A stretch of DNA of 64,000 nucleotides. Origin: Pseudomonadota bacterium (GTDB taxonomy: Bacteria; Pseudomonadota; Gammaproteobacteria; UBA9339). Below are positions 31,403 through 41,250 of the stretch, piece by piece (position 1 is the stretch's first letter; each line of letters begins with the position of its first letter). Location of the stretch: positions 1-64,000 of the forward strand of contig JAJXWM010000004.1 of the NCBI GenBank assembly GCA_021781615.1, in the 5' to 3' direction. Under the pieces are notes generated by a model that did no database searches, was not told the origin of the DNA, and was given only the letters and a program-made list of their open reading frames with translations. The position numbers and the translations under genes were made by a program.

Positions 31403-31449
31403 AACCTAAAAGCGTATATGGACTCATCACCCATATACGCTTTTAGGTT
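31403..31449. terminator. Perfect 19-bp hairpin between the kinase stop and the dnaK promoter
   Basis: aacctaaaagcgtatatgg (31403-31421) and its exact complement (31431-31449) flank a 9-base loop. It lies 22 bases after the stop of the upstream kinase gene and just before the dnaK promoter. It probably ends the kinase transcript, although no long T-run follows, so a repeat element is also possible. Confidence 0.6.
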
Positions 31450-31470
31450 AAAACCAGATAGCTATAGCCA

Positions 31471-33570
31471 CTAGGCTGAGTTTTTGGACAGGCTCTTAGG
31501 AAATTTTAAAGTAAACTCCGTATACTTATTAATCTCTGATTTACAACTAATATCACCACCATAAACCTGCATCACTTCTTTACAAAATGCCAACCCTAAA
31601 CCAGATCCTAACTGCTTTCTACTAGAAAACGGTTCAAAAATATCAATCAATACTTCTTCAGGGATACCCATAGCCGTATCAGTAAATCTTAAAATACTGT
31701 AATCATCATCTTCGTCGAAACTTATCTCTATCTCCCCCCTTTCAGTCTCTCTAATTGCATGAATAGAATTTCTAACTAAATTATACAACATATACTGCGT
31801 CAAGGTATCATCACCTTGATAAACAAAGTCTTTTATTCGACCTAACTTCACTGAAACCAAAGACCTCTCTTGCTCTAAGAAAGGGTAAGTTGCTAAAATT
31901 TTTTCCACATCTGAAGCTATCGATAGTCGCTTGAAGTTATCCTTTATATGCACTTTCGCAGTTAATGTTTTTAATACCACCAACATATTATCTATGGTAA
32001 AAGAAGCTATTTTAATCGCATGTTTGATCGACTTAAGCCGTCCATCTATTGCGTCTTTTTCGACGCTGGAAGCCCCAACAAAAGCTGGGGAAATCGCTAA
32101 TAAATCAGCACTGATCCCAATAATTGCTAGCGGCGTCCTTAATTCATGCGCAATACTTCCAGCAAGCATGCGCATGAATTTTGAAGTTTTCTCAACAACC
32201 GCTTGTTCCGCTTGTAATTTTTCAACTTCCTTACGATCTGAAATATCTAAAGCAGAGACAACCACACCAATAACGTTATTTTTATCATCAAATAATGGGA
32301 TGCGGTTTGCAATATAATGAGACTCCTTTCCATTTGGCAAGATAATGGGTTCTTCTTCAAGGTTTACTTTTGCTTTTCCGCTTTTTATAACCTCTAAATT
32401 AGCATCTTCCCACTTACTTATATACCGGCTCATCTCGGGAAGCTTTTTTTGGAAATCCTTATAAGTCAAACCCACGATGTCTTTCCTAGATTTTAACCCC
32501 ATAAATTTGGCTGCATTATTATTACATCCCAAAATGGTAAGATTTTTATCTAGCCAATAAACATTGCCAGGCAAACAAGCAATAATATTCTCTAAATAAT
32601 TTTGAACATCTTTTACATAAGCCACCGACGACTTACCTTCACTATAAACCTGACCGGTAATTTCTTCATTAACTTTTCCTAACAATTCTTTTTCTGCTCG
32701 CTCACGGGTCAATTGTAGTTGCCGCTCTGCCAACTTACGATCAGCTATATCAATAGATATACCAAGAATACCAATCACATTTTTATCTTTATCAAATAAA
32801 GGTACTCGACTAGTCAACAAAAAAACCTCTTTGCCGTCCGGCGTTATAAAAGGTTTATCCTCGATATTTAATTTAGGCTTACCAGTATTTACAACTTCTA
32901 AACTATCCTTCCACCACAAATCAATAGAATCGGCAAGCCACGGCATCCTCTTTTTAATTTCATCAAAAGATAACCCCACTAGTTCCTTCCTAGATTTTAA
33001 TCCGAAAAGCCGGGCATCATTATCGTTACACCCTAAACAAACACTATTTTTGTCTGTCCAGTAAATGTAACCTGGCATATTATTTATAATACCTTCTAAA
33101 TAACTCTTGATTCCTTCTGCATAATCTTTAACTGATTCTCCAACAATTTTGTCTTGCCCAGTTATCAGCTTATACTCTTCTGCAAGATACTCGACATCTG
33201 CTTGCTCTTCAGCGTAAATAATAAAACAACCTTCTGGGTTATCAAAGCTAAGGTTTGATTTAACTTTCCAACCTAATCTACATATTTTATTAGCCTGATT
33301 AAAATCTTTAGCGCCATCTTCTACAACTACACTTATGGCCAGCTTATTACTTTTTTGGACAAAGGATATTGCTAAACTTAAAGAAGAAAAAAAAGATTTT
33401 ATAGGTTGCTGCAAAACCGTTTTCCTCGTCACGCCAAAAAGAGTCTCAGCTGCTTTAGTAAGATCCATAATATGGTAGTCCGAAGATAGACAAAATGCTG
33501 CTTTCTCAAAGCCGCGAAAAAGCCACAAAAAGTCTTTATCGGCACCAACTTTTCCTTCGACTTTTTTCAT
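31471..33570 (-). CDS. Soluble PAS-PAS histidine kinase
   Basis: 699 residues with no membrane segment. A degenerate PAS-like region (about 15-120) precedes two well-conserved PAS domains (about 160-285 and 325-450), each with a YWxDKNxxxLGCN motif, then the phospho-acceptor His475 (IAHELRTPLAII) and an ATPase domain (VRNSIHAI, FTDTAMGIPEEV, GSGLGLAFCKEV). There is no receiver domain. The PAS domains resemble that of the kinase at 2985, so the two are probably paralogous sensors. The partner regulator is not adjacent. It lies between upp and dnaK on the same strand. Confidence 0.85.
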   Translation of the reverse strand: MKKVEGKVGADKDFLWLFRGFEKAAFCLSSDYHIMDLTKAAETLFGVTRKTVLQQPIKSFFSSLSLAISFVQKSNKLAISVVVEDGAKDFNQANKICRLGWKVKSNLSFDNPEGCFIIYAEEQADVEYLAEEYKLITGQDKIVGESVKDYAEGIKSYLEGIINNMPGYIYWTDKNSVCLGCNDNDARLFGLKSRKELVGLSFDEIKKRMPWLADSIDLWWKDSLEVVNTGKPKLNIEDKPFITPDGKEVFLLTSRVPLFDKDKNVIGILGISIDIADRKLAERQLQLTRERAEKELLGKVNEEITGQVYSEGKSSVAYVKDVQNYLENIIACLPGNVYWLDKNLTILGCNNNAAKFMGLKSRKDIVGLTYKDFQKKLPEMSRYISKWEDANLEVIKSGKAKVNLEEEPIILPNGKESHYIANRIPLFDDKNNVIGVVVSALDISDRKEVEKLQAEQAVVEKTSKFMRMLAGSIAHELRTPLAIIGISADLLAISPAFVGASSVEKDAIDGRLKSIKHAIKIASFTIDNMLVVLKTLTAKVHIKDNFKRLSIASDVEKILATYPFLEQERSLVSVKLGRIKDFVYQGDDTLTQYMLYNLVRNSIHAIRETERGEIEISFDEDDDYSILRFTDTAMGIPEEVLIDIFEPFSSRKQLGSGLGLAFCKEVMQVYGGDISCKSEINKYTEFTLKFPKSLSKNSA

Positions 33571-33595
33571 ATTAAGACCGCCAGGCTTTAATTAC

Positions 33596-34249
33596 TTACT
33601 TTGTCCCAAACATCCGGTCACCAGCATCACCCAATCCCGGCAAAATATAGCCTTTTTTATTCAGCTTACGATCTAACTTTACTGCAAATACTGGCACATC
33701 AGGATGCTCCTGAAAAACACGCTCTACGCCCTCCGGGGCAGCCAAAATACAAACAAAGCTAATTTTTTTCACACCAGCAGACTTCAATTTATCAATAGAC
33801 CTTACCGCTGAACCACCGGTTGCCAACATCGGATCACAAATATAAAACTGTCGATCTTTGCTATGACTAGGGATTTTAAAATAATACAAATGTGGTTCTA
33901 ACGTAACTTCATCACGGTAAAGACCGATATGAGCTACCCGCGCTAGCGGCATAAGGCTTAAAAACCCATCTACCATCCCAATGCCAGCCCGTAATATTGC
34001 TAAAATTACCGGCTTTTTACCGGCAAGCACTGGCATCTCACAACTTTCTAGTGGAGTTTCAATAAGCTCATCAACCAAAGGTAAACTTTTGGTGGCCTCA
34101 TAAACTAATAAAGTACTAATCTCATCTACCAACTCCTTAAACTCTTTCTTTTTCGTATCTTTTTTCCTAAGCAAAGTAAGTTTATGTTGCAGCAACGGGT
34201 GTTGTACCTCGTGAAAATTACTAAAAATTTCATGTTTTTTAATCGGCAT
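33596..34249 (-). CDS. upp: Uracil phosphoribosyltransferase
   Basis: 217-residue salvage enzyme making UMP from uracil and PRPP. The PRPP loop YICDPMLATGGSAV is intact; ILRAGIGMVDG and the uracil-binding tail YILPGLGDAGDRMFGT are present. The length is slightly above the usual 208 because of the N-terminus. Its start overlaps the end of the chagasin-like gene by 11 bases. Confidence 0.95.
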   Translation of the reverse strand: MPIKKHEIFSNFHEVQHPLLQHKLTLLRKKDTKKKEFKELVDEISTLLVYEATKSLPLVDELIETPLESCEMPVLAGKKPVILAILRAGIGMVDGFLSLMPLARVAHIGLYRDEVTLEPHLYYFKIPSHSKDRQFYICDPMLATGGSAVRSIDKLKSAGVKKISFVCILAAPEGVERVFQEHPDVPVFAVKLDRKLNKKGYILPGLGDAGDRMFGTK

Positions 34250-34649
34250 TATTAGTCACCACCTTAAAGTTAACAGCTTTTGCTCCCTGCTCCTCCCAAG
34301 GACGAAGATAAATTAAAGTTATACTCGTTAATTGCGGCACAACAAACCCCTCAGCTTTAACTTGGAATGTCCATTTTTCGTAACCAGGAGCCCCCACCAG
34401 CCTTTTGTTTTCAGGCGGATAAAATTTATGCCGCACCGGCTTAATCAAATTAGCATCATACCCTTTTAACAGCCATGAATATCCAGTTGTTGGATTAGAT
34501 TGCAAAATAATACTAAATGTCGATTCCGATTTCTTCACTATAATAGTTTTTAAAGGATCGCTAAAAACCATTTTTTGATCATCAGCTTGAATGGCAACTG
34601 CAATTAGCAACAAACTTAACCATAAAAATCTTGCTCTACCTTTTATCAT
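34239..34649 (-). CDS. Chagasin-family (I42) cysteine protease inhibitor
   Basis: 136 residues with an N-terminal signal peptide (ARFLWLSLLLIAVAIQA) and a single chagasin-like domain. The three inhibitory loops are visible: NPTTGYSW, the Gly-rich loop near GAPGYEKW, and LRPWE. Family members block papain-type proteases and occur in some bacteria and protozoan parasites. The protein should be periplasmic or secreted. It shares one base with the transporter upstream and overlaps upp downstream. The target protease, bacterial or host, is unknown. Confidence 0.85.
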   Translation of the reverse strand: MIKGRARFLWLSLLLIAVAIQADDQKMVFSDPLKTIIVKKSESTFSIILQSNPTTGYSWLLKGYDANLIKPVRHKFYPPENKRLVGAPGYEKWTFQVKAEGFVVPQLTSITLIYLRPWEEQGAKAVNFKVVTNNAD

Positions 34650-36025
34650 TACTCCCCCAGCTCACGACTCTTTTTACCCATACGCAAATTCGCTTCGATA
34701 TGCTCTAATGAGACCTTTTTAGTTTCTGGAACTAAAAAATATACAAAAAGTAAACTCAGGAAGCATAATATACTATATAATAAAAATACACCTTTTAATT
34801 GTAACCAATGTACTAATGGCAAAAATGTAGAAATAACCAGCATATTAGTACCCCAGATAGTTGCCGTTGCTAAACTCATAGCCAAACCACGAACCCTCAA
34901 AGGAAACATCTCAGAAATCATCAGCCAACCTATTGGGCCAAAACTAATAGCAAAACTTGCGATATAAATAGTCACACTTATAAGCAATAACCCTTTAAAA
35001 AACCATGTTTCCTTTGGTAAAAACCAAAATGCCATACTAATAATTAATAAACCAAGAGTCATGCCTGTCGATCCTAATAATAGAAGTGGCCGACGTCCCC
35101 ACCTATCGATCAGCGGCAAGCCAATAATAGTAAATATAGTAAGTACCGCTCCGATACCTAAGCTTGCCAGTACTGCCCCAGAAACATCCTCAAATCCAAT
35201 AGATGTAAAAATCAGTGGTCCATAATAAACAAAAACATTAATCCCAACCAACTGCTGAAATGCCGCAATACCAAAACCAACCATCATCGCTGGTAATAGC
35301 CATGCTTTTAATAGCATCTTCCAATCTTTACGCTGCTCACTGACACTTTCTTTGATCTCAAATAACTCTAATTCGATATTACTTGATGCCATGCGCACCA
35401 TTTCTAAAACTTCTCTTGCGGCATGCTCTCGGCCAATAACCATCAGCCAACGGGGACTTTCTGGCACCAACAGTAATCCAATAAAAAGCATTATTGCCAA
35501 AATAACTCCCACTCCAAACATCAAATGCCAATGATCACCAAAAGAAAACCCATAACTTACAACATAAGAAATAAAGATGCCGATAACAATAAACAGTTGA
35601 TTAAGTCCCACCATAATACCGCGCCTACTAAAAGGAGCTAATTCGGAGATATATAAAGGAACCACATAGGAAGATATCCCAATGGCAAAACCAACTACAG
35701 TTCGACTAATAACCAAAAGCTGAAACGTCGAAGACAAAGCACTACCCAAAGCTCCACAAAAAAACAAAAGTGCGTTAAACATCAAAAGATGGCGACGACC
35801 ACAATAATCTACGATCCTTCCACTAATAACAGCACTAATACATGCTCCAAACAATGCCGCGCTTGTTAATAAACTAGTATCAAAAGGGGATAATTGAAGC
35901 TCTTTATTGATAAAAAGGATAGTTCCAGAAATAATGCCGGTATCAAAACCAAAAAGTAACCCACTGATGGCAGATACAAATACCACCCAATAAATAACTC
36001 CTTTATTTTTTCCAATTTTAAACAT
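34649..36025 (-). CDS. MFS sugar:proton symporter (SP family)
   Basis: About 458 residues and 12 membrane segments. Signatures of the sugar porter family: FGFDTGIISGT in helix 1, GRIVDYCGRRHLL between helices 2 and 3, PESPRWLMVIGR after helix 6, DRWGRRPLLLLGS, and the final PETKKVSLEHIE. Related to XylE, GalP and AraE; the exact sugar cannot be decided. The ATG at 36025 (MFKIGKNK) is preferred; another ATG at 36040 adds five residues. Apparently cotranscribed with the inhibitor and upp. Confidence 0.87.
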   Translation of the reverse strand: MFKIGKNKGVIYWVVFVSAISGLLFGFDTGIISGTILFINKELQLSPFDTSLLTSAALFGACISAVISGRIVDYCGRRHLLMFNALLFFCGALGSALSSTFQLLVISRTVVGFAIGISSYVVPLYISELAPFSRRGIMVGLNQLFIVIGIFISYVVSYGFSFGDHWHLMFGVGVILAIMLFIGLLLVPESPRWLMVIGREHAAREVLEMVRMASSNIELELFEIKESVSEQRKDWKMLLKAWLLPAMMVGFGIAAFQQLVGINVFVYYGPLIFTSIGFEDVSGAVLASLGIGAVLTIFTIIGLPLIDRWGRRPLLLLGSTGMTLGLLIISMAFWFLPKETWFFKGLLLISVTIYIASFAISFGPIGWLMISEMFPLRVRGLAMSLATATIWGTNMLVISTFLPLVHWLQLKGVFLLYSILCFLSLLFVYFLVPETKKVSLEHIEANLRMGKKSRELGE

Positions 36026-36087
36026 ACACCATCCACACATTGTTCACAGATCAATATCTAAAATTCATTTTACTTTACATAGGGCGC

Positions 36088-36212
36088 TAATCAATTTTCT
36101 GACTTCGCCCGGGGTATGAACCCCGGGCTCGCCCAAGGGGGATAAGCTCTGCTTCTCCCCCAAGGTCAATCCACCATCGCTTTATCCTCGCAGCAAGCTG
36201 CGAGGAAATTTA
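36088..36212. repeat. REP-like dispersed repeat, copy 1
   Basis: It begins taatcaattttctgacttcg and contains two strong hairpins (cccgggg...ccccggg and gggggataagc...cttctccccc), then a third (ctcgcagc...gctgcgag). It matches 54727-54855 along its length with scattered differences, and part of it matches 58948-58995 in reverse. It fills the gap between the sugar transporter and tsaB. Confidence 0.85.
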
Positions 36213-36214
36213 GA

Positions 36215-36886
36215 TTATACCCACGCTACCTTCTCTCGTAAATACACCGGCAAGGCTTTTTCTGCTACAACCACTTTTTCCTTACCCTTAAAAAAATCAT
36301 CTGCTGCTAATTGCACCACATATTTAGCCTGAACGTACTGTTTAGCTACAAATTTCACCATATTTTTGGCAAAAAACTCCTGATAAACACCAAATCCACT
36401 ACCAATACCGACAAAGTCTTCTCGATGATCAAAATTAGCCTCACTTGGTCTTATTAGTCGATCAGGCGCAATGGCTTGCATAATCTCAAAACTATCGGCC
36501 CGGTACTCTCCCCAATAAACCTCCTGCATCCTCGCATCTTGAGCAACTAGTACTTGAGCTAAACCAAGCTCTACAAAAACCTCTTGGGCTAAAGCTCGTA
36601 ATGTTGAAATCCCAATAACCGGAAGCTTAGATGAAAAAGCAAGACCTTGCGCAACACTTGCAGCTAAGCGAATACCGGTAAAACTTCCGGGCCCCTGACC
36701 AAACGCAATAGCATCAAGCTGTTTATAATCAAGATCGGCCTCAGACAATATTTCATCAATCATAGGTAGAATAAATTTAGTATGAGCTGATGGTGCCATC
36801 ATAAAACGATCACAGATGCTATTATCATAAGATAAAGCTACAGAACACGCATCAGTTGAGGTGTCGATTGCCAGAATTTTCGCCAT
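36215..36886 (-). CDS. tsaB: tRNA threonylcarbamoyladenosine synthesis protein TsaB
   Basis: About 223 residues, the ASKHA-fold partner of TsaD in t6A modification of tRNA. It starts MAKILAIDTSTDACSVAL at 36886, the conserved N-terminus; a longer frame upstream is not believed. FGQGPGSFTGIRLAASVAQGLA is the family hallmark. No good ribosome binding site is visible. It is transcribed divergently from the Pht-like transporter. Confidence 0.93.
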   Translation of the reverse strand: MAKILAIDTSTDACSVALSYDNSICDRFMMAPSAHTKFILPMIDEILSEADLDYKQLDAIAFGQGPGSFTGIRLAASVAQGLAFSSKLPVIGISTLRALAQEVFVELGLAQVLVAQDARMQEVYWGEYRADSFEIMQAIAPDRLIRPSEANFDHREDFVGIGSGFGVYQEFFAKNMVKFVAKQYVQAKYVVQLAADDFFKGKEKVVVAEKALPVYLREKVAWV

Positions 36887-37015
36887 ACAGTTAACATAAC
36901 ATATTATCTCTATAACCACAAAAGCAAGAGAAAGTAGCCAGGGTTGCCTTTCTTAGATCGCTTGTGGTTAATAAAGAAGCCAGGTAGAATCACGAGAAAA
37001 TTCATTTAAAAACCT

Positions 37016-38323
37016 ATGCGGCAAACAAAGTTATTTACAGGAAAAATCACTTTCCAGGCAGTAGTAATCTTACTTCTCGCCTCCTGTTTCTACCTTTATG
37101 AATTCGTCGTCCAAGTAGCTCCTGGAGCGATCGCCCAAAATCTCATGCACGACTTTGCTATTGACGCCACAAAATTTGGCTTTATCTATGCGTGCTTTTA
37201 TTATTCCTATACCCCGCTACAATTAACTACCGGCCTCCTATTAGATCGTTATAGCGCAAGAATCATTTTAACTTGTGTTTCTGCTATCTGCGCCTTTGGA
37301 GTATTACTATTTGCCTACGCTCCAAATATGTATGTTGCCTCTATTGCTCGTTTTATCATGGGCGGCGCATCATCTTGCGCTTTCATTGGGGTATTACATT
37401 TGGCAGCACGCTGGGTACCGCCGGCTTATTTCGCTCTTTTTGCCGGCATAGTCGAAATGATGGGTTCTTTTGGCGGAGCTTTAGGAAGCGAACCTTTTGC
37501 AGTATTGATAAAATATTTCGACTGGCGCACTATAATTACCTGGTTTGCCTACATTGGATTCGTCTTGGCTATTCTTATTGCTCTATTTGTTCGTAACCAA
37601 CCATCAGATCTAAAAACATTTACCCCACCAAAAACTGAAAAAAACTTTATTTGGAATAATTTAAAAATAGTATTAAGCAATCGAGAAACATGGCTAATCG
37701 GCATTTACTCGTTTTTAATCTGGGCACAAATTTTAGCATTTGCTGGACCTTGGGGTGCACAATTTATACATTTAAGTTGTAACCTTGATAACGTAGCTGC
37801 AACAAGAGCAATCATTTATATCTGGGCTGGCGTCGCTATTATGAGCCCCTTTATCGGTTGGCTTTCTGATACTATCGGGAGACGTTGCATTATCATGACT
37901 ACTTGCGCCATCGCAGGAGCAGTTGCCATGACCCTCATAATATTCTTAACTAACATTCCATCTGTATTCCTTAACATTCTGATGTTTACTCTTGGCTTTG
38001 CTTCAGCCGGACAAACTTTATCATTTGCATTAATTAAAGATAATAATTCACCACACACCAATAGCACTGCCAATGGATTTAATAATATGTGCGTGGTTGC
38101 TGGTGGATTTATACTTCCGGTTTTAATAGGAAAAATCTTAACCATAACCTGGCAAGGACTGATACAAAATAATGTTCCAATATATGATTTATACGGATAT
38201 CAGATTGCACTTTCAATATTACCAATATGTTATCTAATCGCCGCTCTCATCAGCATTTTTGGCATCAAAGAGACCAATTGTCGGATGATTTGGCAAGATC
38301 GAAATCTACCATTCATAAAATAA
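37016..38323 (+). CDS. MFS transporter of the Pht (phagosomal transporter) type
   Basis: 435 residues, 12 membrane segments. The opening FYLYEFVVQVAPGAIAQNLM and the following FYYSYTPLQLTTGLLLDRY are characteristic of the MFS group that includes the Legionella and Francisella Pht proteins, which import amino acids or nucleosides inside host vacuoles. A second half starts near 215 with WLSDTIGRR between helices 8 and 9. Substrate unassigned. The family link supports an intracellular lifestyle. The gene stands alone, convergent with pepN. Confidence 0.78.
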   Translation: MRQTKLFTGKITFQAVVILLLASCFYLYEFVVQVAPGAIAQNLMHDFAIDATKFGFIYACFYYSYTPLQLTTGLLLDRYSARIILTCVSAICAFGVLLFAYAPNMYVASIARFIMGGASSCAFIGVLHLAARWVPPAYFALFAGIVEMMGSFGGALGSEPFAVLIKYFDWRTIITWFAYIGFVLAILIALFVRNQPSDLKTFTPPKTEKNFIWNNLKIVLSNRETWLIGIYSFLIWAQILAFAGPWGAQFIHLSCNLDNVAATRAIIYIWAGVAIMSPFIGWLSDTIGRRCIIMTTCAIAGAVAMTLIIFLTNIPSVFLNILMFTLGFASAGQTLSFALIKDNNSPHTNSTANGFNNMCVVAGGFILPVLIGKILTITWQGLIQNNVPIYDLYGYQIALSILPICYLIAALISIFGIKETNCRMIWQDRNLPFIK

Positions 38324-38374
38324 GGGGTACAGCACCACCATTAACATACCTCGAGAATAAATTATGATGCGTAA

Positions 38375-41125
38375 TTATGTTGCACCGCCAGCCTTATTCA
38401 CAATCTCATAAACATTTTTCGAGAGCTTTGGTTCCTGGCTAATTCTGATCAATTGCTGGTGCATCAACTGCTGCCGTTTTTTATCAAACTTCTGCCCTTG
38501 AGTCAAAGGTATAGTAATTGATGCCGCAAGCTGTGGATTAAACTTATCAATAACCAAAACCTGGTCTGCTAAAAATTTATAACCTGCACCATCTATTAGA
38601 TGGAAGTTAATTAAATTATTCTCACAAAAAACACGAAGCAAAGACCTTACCTTGTTGGGATTTTTGATATTAAACGCCGGGTGCAGCATCAGTTGCTGTA
38701 CCCGCTGTAACGTGCCCGGCAACTTGATCGTAGCATTTAATAATAACCATTTATTAACTAGATTTGGTTGGTCCTGCCACCTTTGATAATAAGTTTCAAG
38801 AATCTTTTCTTTTAGGTCATAGTTAGAATTAGCAAGAGCCCCCAAACAAGCTTGAACATCAGTCAGATTATCTGCACGTTCTAGTTGGCGCAAACAAAGC
38901 TCAAAGATATCAGGGGTATTTAGATGCATTAAATATAGTAAACACAGATTTTTTAAAGCTCGCTTCCCCATAGAAATAGGATCAATACTATAAGGTTTGG
39001 TTTCAGTATTATTTTTATAACACTCTAGCAGTTCTGTCTTTAACACCTTAGCCAATTCTAATTTTATAAATTCTCTGACATTATGCAAAGTTTCAACATC
39101 AACTGATGGCAATGTTTCAAGAAAATAATTATCAGAAGGTATTTGTAACATTAACGCCGCCAAAGCTGGATCGATTTTATTATCACCAAGGATGGTTTTA
39201 AATAAACGCCCCCAAACTTCGGAAAGAATATGTGTTTTTTTAGCAACAAAATCTTTATATAATCGCAAAAAAATATTAGTCATTAATTTCTGACTAGCAT
39301 CCCAACGATTAACCGGATCTTGATCATTAATCATCAATAATAATAGCTCATCATCAGTATACTGATATTCGATCTTCACCGGCGCAGAAAAGCTCCGCAG
39401 TAAAGAAGGTATGGGCTTAGCTCCAACTCCCGGAAAAGAAAAAGACTGCTCTTTTTTATCAACAATTAATGTTTGGGCATGCGCATTTTCACCGGCGGGA
39501 CTAACTAAGCCAACTACAAGTGGCAAATAAAAATCATGTTTAGCCTTAGGATGTTGTTGCTCTACTTTTAAATGATAAGTTTTATCATCAGTATAATTGC
39601 CACCAATATTTAAGACCGGGGTTCCCGCCTGCTCGACCCACAGCGAAAACTGTTTTAGATCAGCTTTAGTGACTGCGCTCGCGATTTGTAAAAAGTCCTG
39701 AATGGTTGCCGGCTGCCCGTCAAATTTCTTAAGAAAGTCTCTCATAATCTGCTGAAAAGTTTCGCGACCGAACATGGTTGATAACATCCGACATACTTCC
39801 GCACTTTTTTCATAAACAGTGGTGGTGTAAAAATTATTAACATCAATATACGATGGTAACTGCAGCGGATGAGCAAGAGGACCAGAATCTTCGGCAAATT
39901 GCCGAGTACGCATAAGATTTATAGAATCAATACGATTAATGACTTGCCCATGCGTATCTTCCATAAACAGTTGTTCACGCAACGTAGTCAACCCCTCCTT
40001 CAAACCGAGCTGAAACCAATCCCGACAAGTAACACGATTACCAGTCCAATTATGGAAATATTCATGCGCAATAACTGAAGTAATACGATTAAAATAATCA
40101 TCAGTAGTAGTATCTGGTGAAGCAAGCAATAAATTACTATTAAAAACATTTAAACTTTTATTTTCCATCGCTCCAGCATTAAAATCATCAACTGCTACAA
40201 TTTGATAAATATCTAAATCGTATTCTAAACCAAAGGTTTTTTCATCCCAAGCCATCGCCTGTTTTAAAGAGGCCATCGCGTGATGACATTGATCTAACTG
40301 CTTTGGATTGGCAAATATACGAAGTGTAATCTTGCGACCAGAGGTGGTCGTATAGTAGTCTTCAATCTTGCCATAATTACCAGCAATCAAGGCAAATAAA
40401 TATGCCGATTTAGGAAATGGATCTTGCCAAGTTGCAGCATGCTTATTATTTTCTAAATCTTTCTTGGAGATCAAATTACCATTTGATAATAAAACAGGAT
40501 AGCTGGTTTTATCAGCAATAATTTCAGCAGTAAATTTAGTGAGAACATCTGGACGATCAATAAAATAAGTAAGACGACGAAAACCATAAGGTTCATTTTG
40601 CGTACAGAAATTGCCACCAGTCAAATATAGCCCAGTAAGAGATAAATTTTTATCGGGATGAATTTTAACCGTTGTTTCTAAAATAAAATTATCTGATACT
40701 TTTAAAATAGTTAGAGTTTCGGGCGTAGTTTTGTAAGCATCACTAGCCAATAACTGGCCATTGATTTTAACCGACTTTAGTTCTAAACCTACTCCATCAA
40801 GCGTAATAGATGAACTATGATCATTGCTCACCGGGTTTCTTTTAACTGATAGCTTGGCATTAACCACCGTCTCCTGTGGGTCAAGAAGAAACTGTAAATT
40901 TGCAGCCTCAATCAGAAAGGATGATGGAGTGTAGTCTTTTAAAAAGATAGGACGGTATTTATCGTTGGCCATGTTCTTTACCCTTTTATTTTGTTTTTTT
41001 ATTTGCAATATGTTCGTCTTTTTTTGATGCTGTAGCGTTTTCTCCTGCCAAGACTCTGCCAAAATCACCGGTGATATAAAAAAAGTAATTGTCAGCAAAA
41101 AAATGAAGATTTCCTTTATTAGCAT
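38375..41125 (-). CDS. pepN: Aminopeptidase N (M1 family) with N-terminal signal-like extension
   Basis: Zinc metallopeptidase. Exopeptidase motif GAMENKSLN and zinc site VIAHEYFHNW with the third ligand Glu in LKEGLT. From the ATG at 41125 the protein has 916 residues and begins with a signal-peptide-like stretch (IKEIFIFLLTITFFISPVILAES). A second ATG at 40972 (MANDKYRPIFL) has AAGGG 8 bases upstream and would give 865 residues, the usual size of cytosolic PepN. Two starts giving exported and cytosolic forms are possible. Confidence 0.93.
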   Translation of the reverse strand: MLIKEIFIFLLTITFFISPVILAESWQEKTLQHQKKTNILQIKKQNKRVKNMANDKYRPIFLKDYTPSSFLIEAANLQFLLDPQETVVNAKLSVKRNPVSNDHSSSITLDGVGLELKSVKINGQLLASDAYKTTPETLTILKVSDNFILETTVKIHPDKNLSLTGLYLTGGNFCTQNEPYGFRRLTYFIDRPDVLTKFTAEIIADKTSYPVLLSNGNLISKKDLENNKHAATWQDPFPKSAYLFALIAGNYGKIEDYYTTTSGRKITLRIFANPKQLDQCHHAMASLKQAMAWDEKTFGLEYDLDIYQIVAVDDFNAGAMENKSLNVFNSNLLLASPDTTTDDYFNRITSVIAHEYFHNWTGNRVTCRDWFQLGLKEGLTTLREQLFMEDTHGQVINRIDSINLMRTRQFAEDSGPLAHPLQLPSYIDVNNFYTTTVYEKSAEVCRMLSTMFGRETFQQIMRDFLKKFDGQPATIQDFLQIASAVTKADLKQFSLWVEQAGTPVLNIGGNYTDDKTYHLKVEQQHPKAKHDFYLPLVVGLVSPAGENAHAQTLIVDKKEQSFSFPGVGAKPIPSLLRSFSAPVKIEYQYTDDELLLLMINDQDPVNRWDASQKLMTNIFLRLYKDFVAKKTHILSEVWGRLFKTILGDNKIDPALAALMLQIPSDNYFLETLPSVDVETLHNVREFIKLELAKVLKTELLECYKNNTETKPYSIDPISMGKRALKNLCLLYLMHLNTPDIFELCLRQLERADNLTDVQACLGALANSNYDLKEKILETYYQRWQDQPNLVNKWLLLNATIKLPGTLQRVQQLMLHPAFNIKNPNKVRSLLRVFCENNLINFHLIDGAGYKFLADQVLVIDKFNPQLAASITIPLTQGQKFDKKRQQLMHQQLIRISQEPKLSKNVYEIVNKAGGAT

Positions 41126-41250
41126 ACCCCTCTTCCCAGCAGCATTTTTGGCCAAGTATAACTCCTATTTATTCATTTCTCGAATATTATTTTTTTATTA
41201 TCCCACTTGTGTTACCATTTCTATTAAATAAGATTTCGCGGAGAAAGTTA

